Shown here one piece after another: positions 62,401 through 64,000 of a DNA stretch of 64,000 nt. Below the pieces are notes generated by a model that was not told where the DNA came from, did not search any database, and worked only from the letters and a program-made list of their open reading frames with translations. Position numbers and translations under genes: made by a program. The first letter of the stretch is position 1. Each line of letters opens with the position of its first letter. Origin of the DNA: Paraspadella gotoi (lineage: Eukaryota > Chaetognatha); the NCBI GenBank assembly GCA_051294375.1, contig CM119267.1, positions 5,260,578 through 5,324,577 on the forward strand. Direction: 5' to 3'.

Positions 62401-63257
62401 ACCCATCTATTGATATCTATTGATATTGATATTGATATTGATATTGATATCCCATCTATTGATATCCCTCAGTTTTTTGTTCTGAATTCTTTTGACTTTA
62501 TTTCTCATAATTAATGAGATTATTGATTTTTACAAACTTTCCTTCTCGACTCTAATGAAGCCCTAAAGTCTAAAAGCCTTAACCTCCCCCCCTCTCTTTT
62601 CCAAAAAAAAAAAAACCCCGCGAGACAGAGCCGCGTTTTAATGGGAAAATCCAAAGTAAACTTTTTTCGATTCCAAATCTTTTTTTTTCTTTTCAAGATT
62701 AACTTCGTCGTTCATTGTTCGTCAAAATCTCTTGAATCCAAAGTTTCTCTCTCTCTTTTTTTTTTCCACGATTCTTTTCTTCTTCTCTTTTCCCCCCAAA
62801 GAAATTTTCTTTTTTGTTTTTCTTTTTTCTCTGATTAAAAAAAAAAATTCAAAGTGAGACAAACGATCGATTGTGAACATCCGCTCTGTGAGGAATCAGG
62901 GTGCGGAATCCGAGCAACTCAGATTTCATTCTTTCCCAATGAAAAATTTGTCCGAAGCGCAATTCAGTAAAAGCACGTGTCTAAACTATTTTAATAATAT
63001 TGTTAATATACTAATGTATTAATTGTAAATTTAAAGGTTGCTTGATATTTTATTTTCATCGTCATCTTTATATTTCTCTGTCGAGAAAAAAGGCGATGGC
63101 CAAATCTCAAACGAACCTCCAATGTTAAAAAATCCAAAACCGCGAAATTCGGATTTTTTTCAGTTCAACTCTTCAAATCTTTTCTCTCCATTGACGCACA
63201 AAATATAATGGAAGTGGGAGTGGAGAGGAATGAAAAAGTATAAAGGGGAAAATACTG

Positions 63258-63265
63258 AGAGAGAG

Positions 63266-63305
<40 letters not shown>

Positions 63306-63336
63306 AGAGAGAGAAGAGATAGAGAGAGAGAGAGAC
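63258..63336 (+). repeat. (GA)n microsatellite
   Basis: GA run with AAG interruptions. Confidence 0.95.
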
Positions 63337-63703
63337 TTGAACAAACGAAAGAAGATTCTAGATTTATTGTCGCGCGTTCGAGATTCAAAAAGACTTAGGT
63401 TTAAATATATCTGTGGCGAACGATGAAACCGGGATCCAAATCTACATATCAACTTTAAGGAGATCGAAACTAAACCGTATCGAAAATGCCGCGAAGTAGA
63501 TCGATGCTGAAAAAAGTGCTACCCAGTACGACGCAGCACAACGTAGCACGACGCGCGTGGTGAGGCGGCGCATTTCTTAAGACCGATTCCATCTCGACCG
63601 AAACTTCATTTGCCCGAAAGTAAATCTGATGTATAAAGAGTATTATTTGCTTTTGAGCGTCTGGAAAAGACGCTCACATTCCTTCTTTCTTTTTCCGGGA
63701 GAA

Positions 63704-63705
<2 letters not shown>

Positions 63706-63748
<43 letters not shown>
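63706..63748 (+). repeat. (GA)n microsatellite
   Basis: About 43 bases of GA. Confidence 0.95.
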
Positions 63749-63754
<6 letters not shown>

Positions 63755-64000
63755 TACCTTAAACTTACCCGAAAAGGAATCCCGACCAAAAGGGTTCGTG
63801 CCTCGCCTTTTCCCTCTTGCGCCCTTCTTCCAAATCCGGATGGCAAAGATTCAAGAAAAATTAGGATTTTCTTGAGGTTAAAGAAATTAATTTTATTTAG
63901 CTTTAACTTTATTTACTCATCACTTTGCTTCGAAGTTTTTAAAAGTTTGGCACTATCATCGAAGAGACTGTTTAAATCGGAAAAAATTATACTAATGATA

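Larger units (their letters stand above)
54294..64000. other. Intergenic or unassigned, no gene supported
   Basis: No frame longer than background has a domain or convincing splice context. Contents: AT-rich sequence (57000-58200), (GTC)n (56738-56788), CT tracts (58314-58345, 60976-61056), a CTTTGT minisatellite (60120-60290), GA tracts (61512-61602, 63258-63336, 63706-63748), CCAAT/CRE-like motifs (59215-59435), an imperfect inverted repeat (62086-62146) and a minus-strand tRNA-like element (about 62285-62400). Confidence 0.55.

Overview
The window is animal (metazoan) nuclear DNA, most likely from a protostome invertebrate; I cannot name the species. The evidence is GT-AG introns in every gene, gene families found only in animals (IGSF9/turtle, a nuclear receptor, CNBD2), and a receptor P-box (ESCKA) typical of the protostome HR96/DAF-12 group. 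The DNA is extremely rich in (CT)n/(GA)n microsatellites, with smaller amounts of (TTCG)n, (GAT)n, (GTC)n and (AAT)n. It contains nine N-gaps and clear signs of imperfect long-read assembly: indel-rich redundant copies, frameshifts in homopolymers and repeated gap edges.

Four protein-coding genes can be reconstructed. (1) About 3.4-25.7 kb, + strand: an IGSF9/turtle/Dasm1-type adhesion receptor, 3' part only. It shows Ig4, Ig5, two FN3 domains, a linker, a transmembrane exon and a cytoplasmic-tail exon of about 2.2 kb. Two exons carry apparent frameshifts and one tail exon is open in two frames. (2) 27.5-31.3 kb, + strand: a complete nine-exon aldo-keto reductase (325 codons) that keeps the catalytic Asp and Lys but has lost the catalytic Tyr and His. 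(3) 31.8-36.8 kb, - strand, convergent with gene 2: an NR1J (HR96-like) nuclear receptor of 647 codons in three coding exons, with a complete DNA-binding domain, a ligand-binding domain and an AF-2 helix. (4) 42.2-54.3 kb, - strand: a CNBD2-like cyclic nucleotide-binding protein of 15 conserved exons plus an upstream set of five phase-compatible exons, and a further possible first exon whose junction does not resolve. It has a canonical phosphate-binding cassette and a second degenerate CNB-like region.

The rest is intronic or intergenic: 36.8-42.2 kb and 54.3-64 kb show no gene I can support. They hold microsatellites, tRNA-like Pol III fragments and a candidate promoter (CCAAT/CRE cluster near 59.3 kb). 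A 628-bp Tc1/mariner-type MITE lies inside the reductase gene. A Tyr/His-less reductase sits convergently beside an HR96-type receptor, a family linked to xenobiotic and lipid sensing. No prokaryotic defence system, CRISPR array, rRNA or intact retrotransposon is visible.
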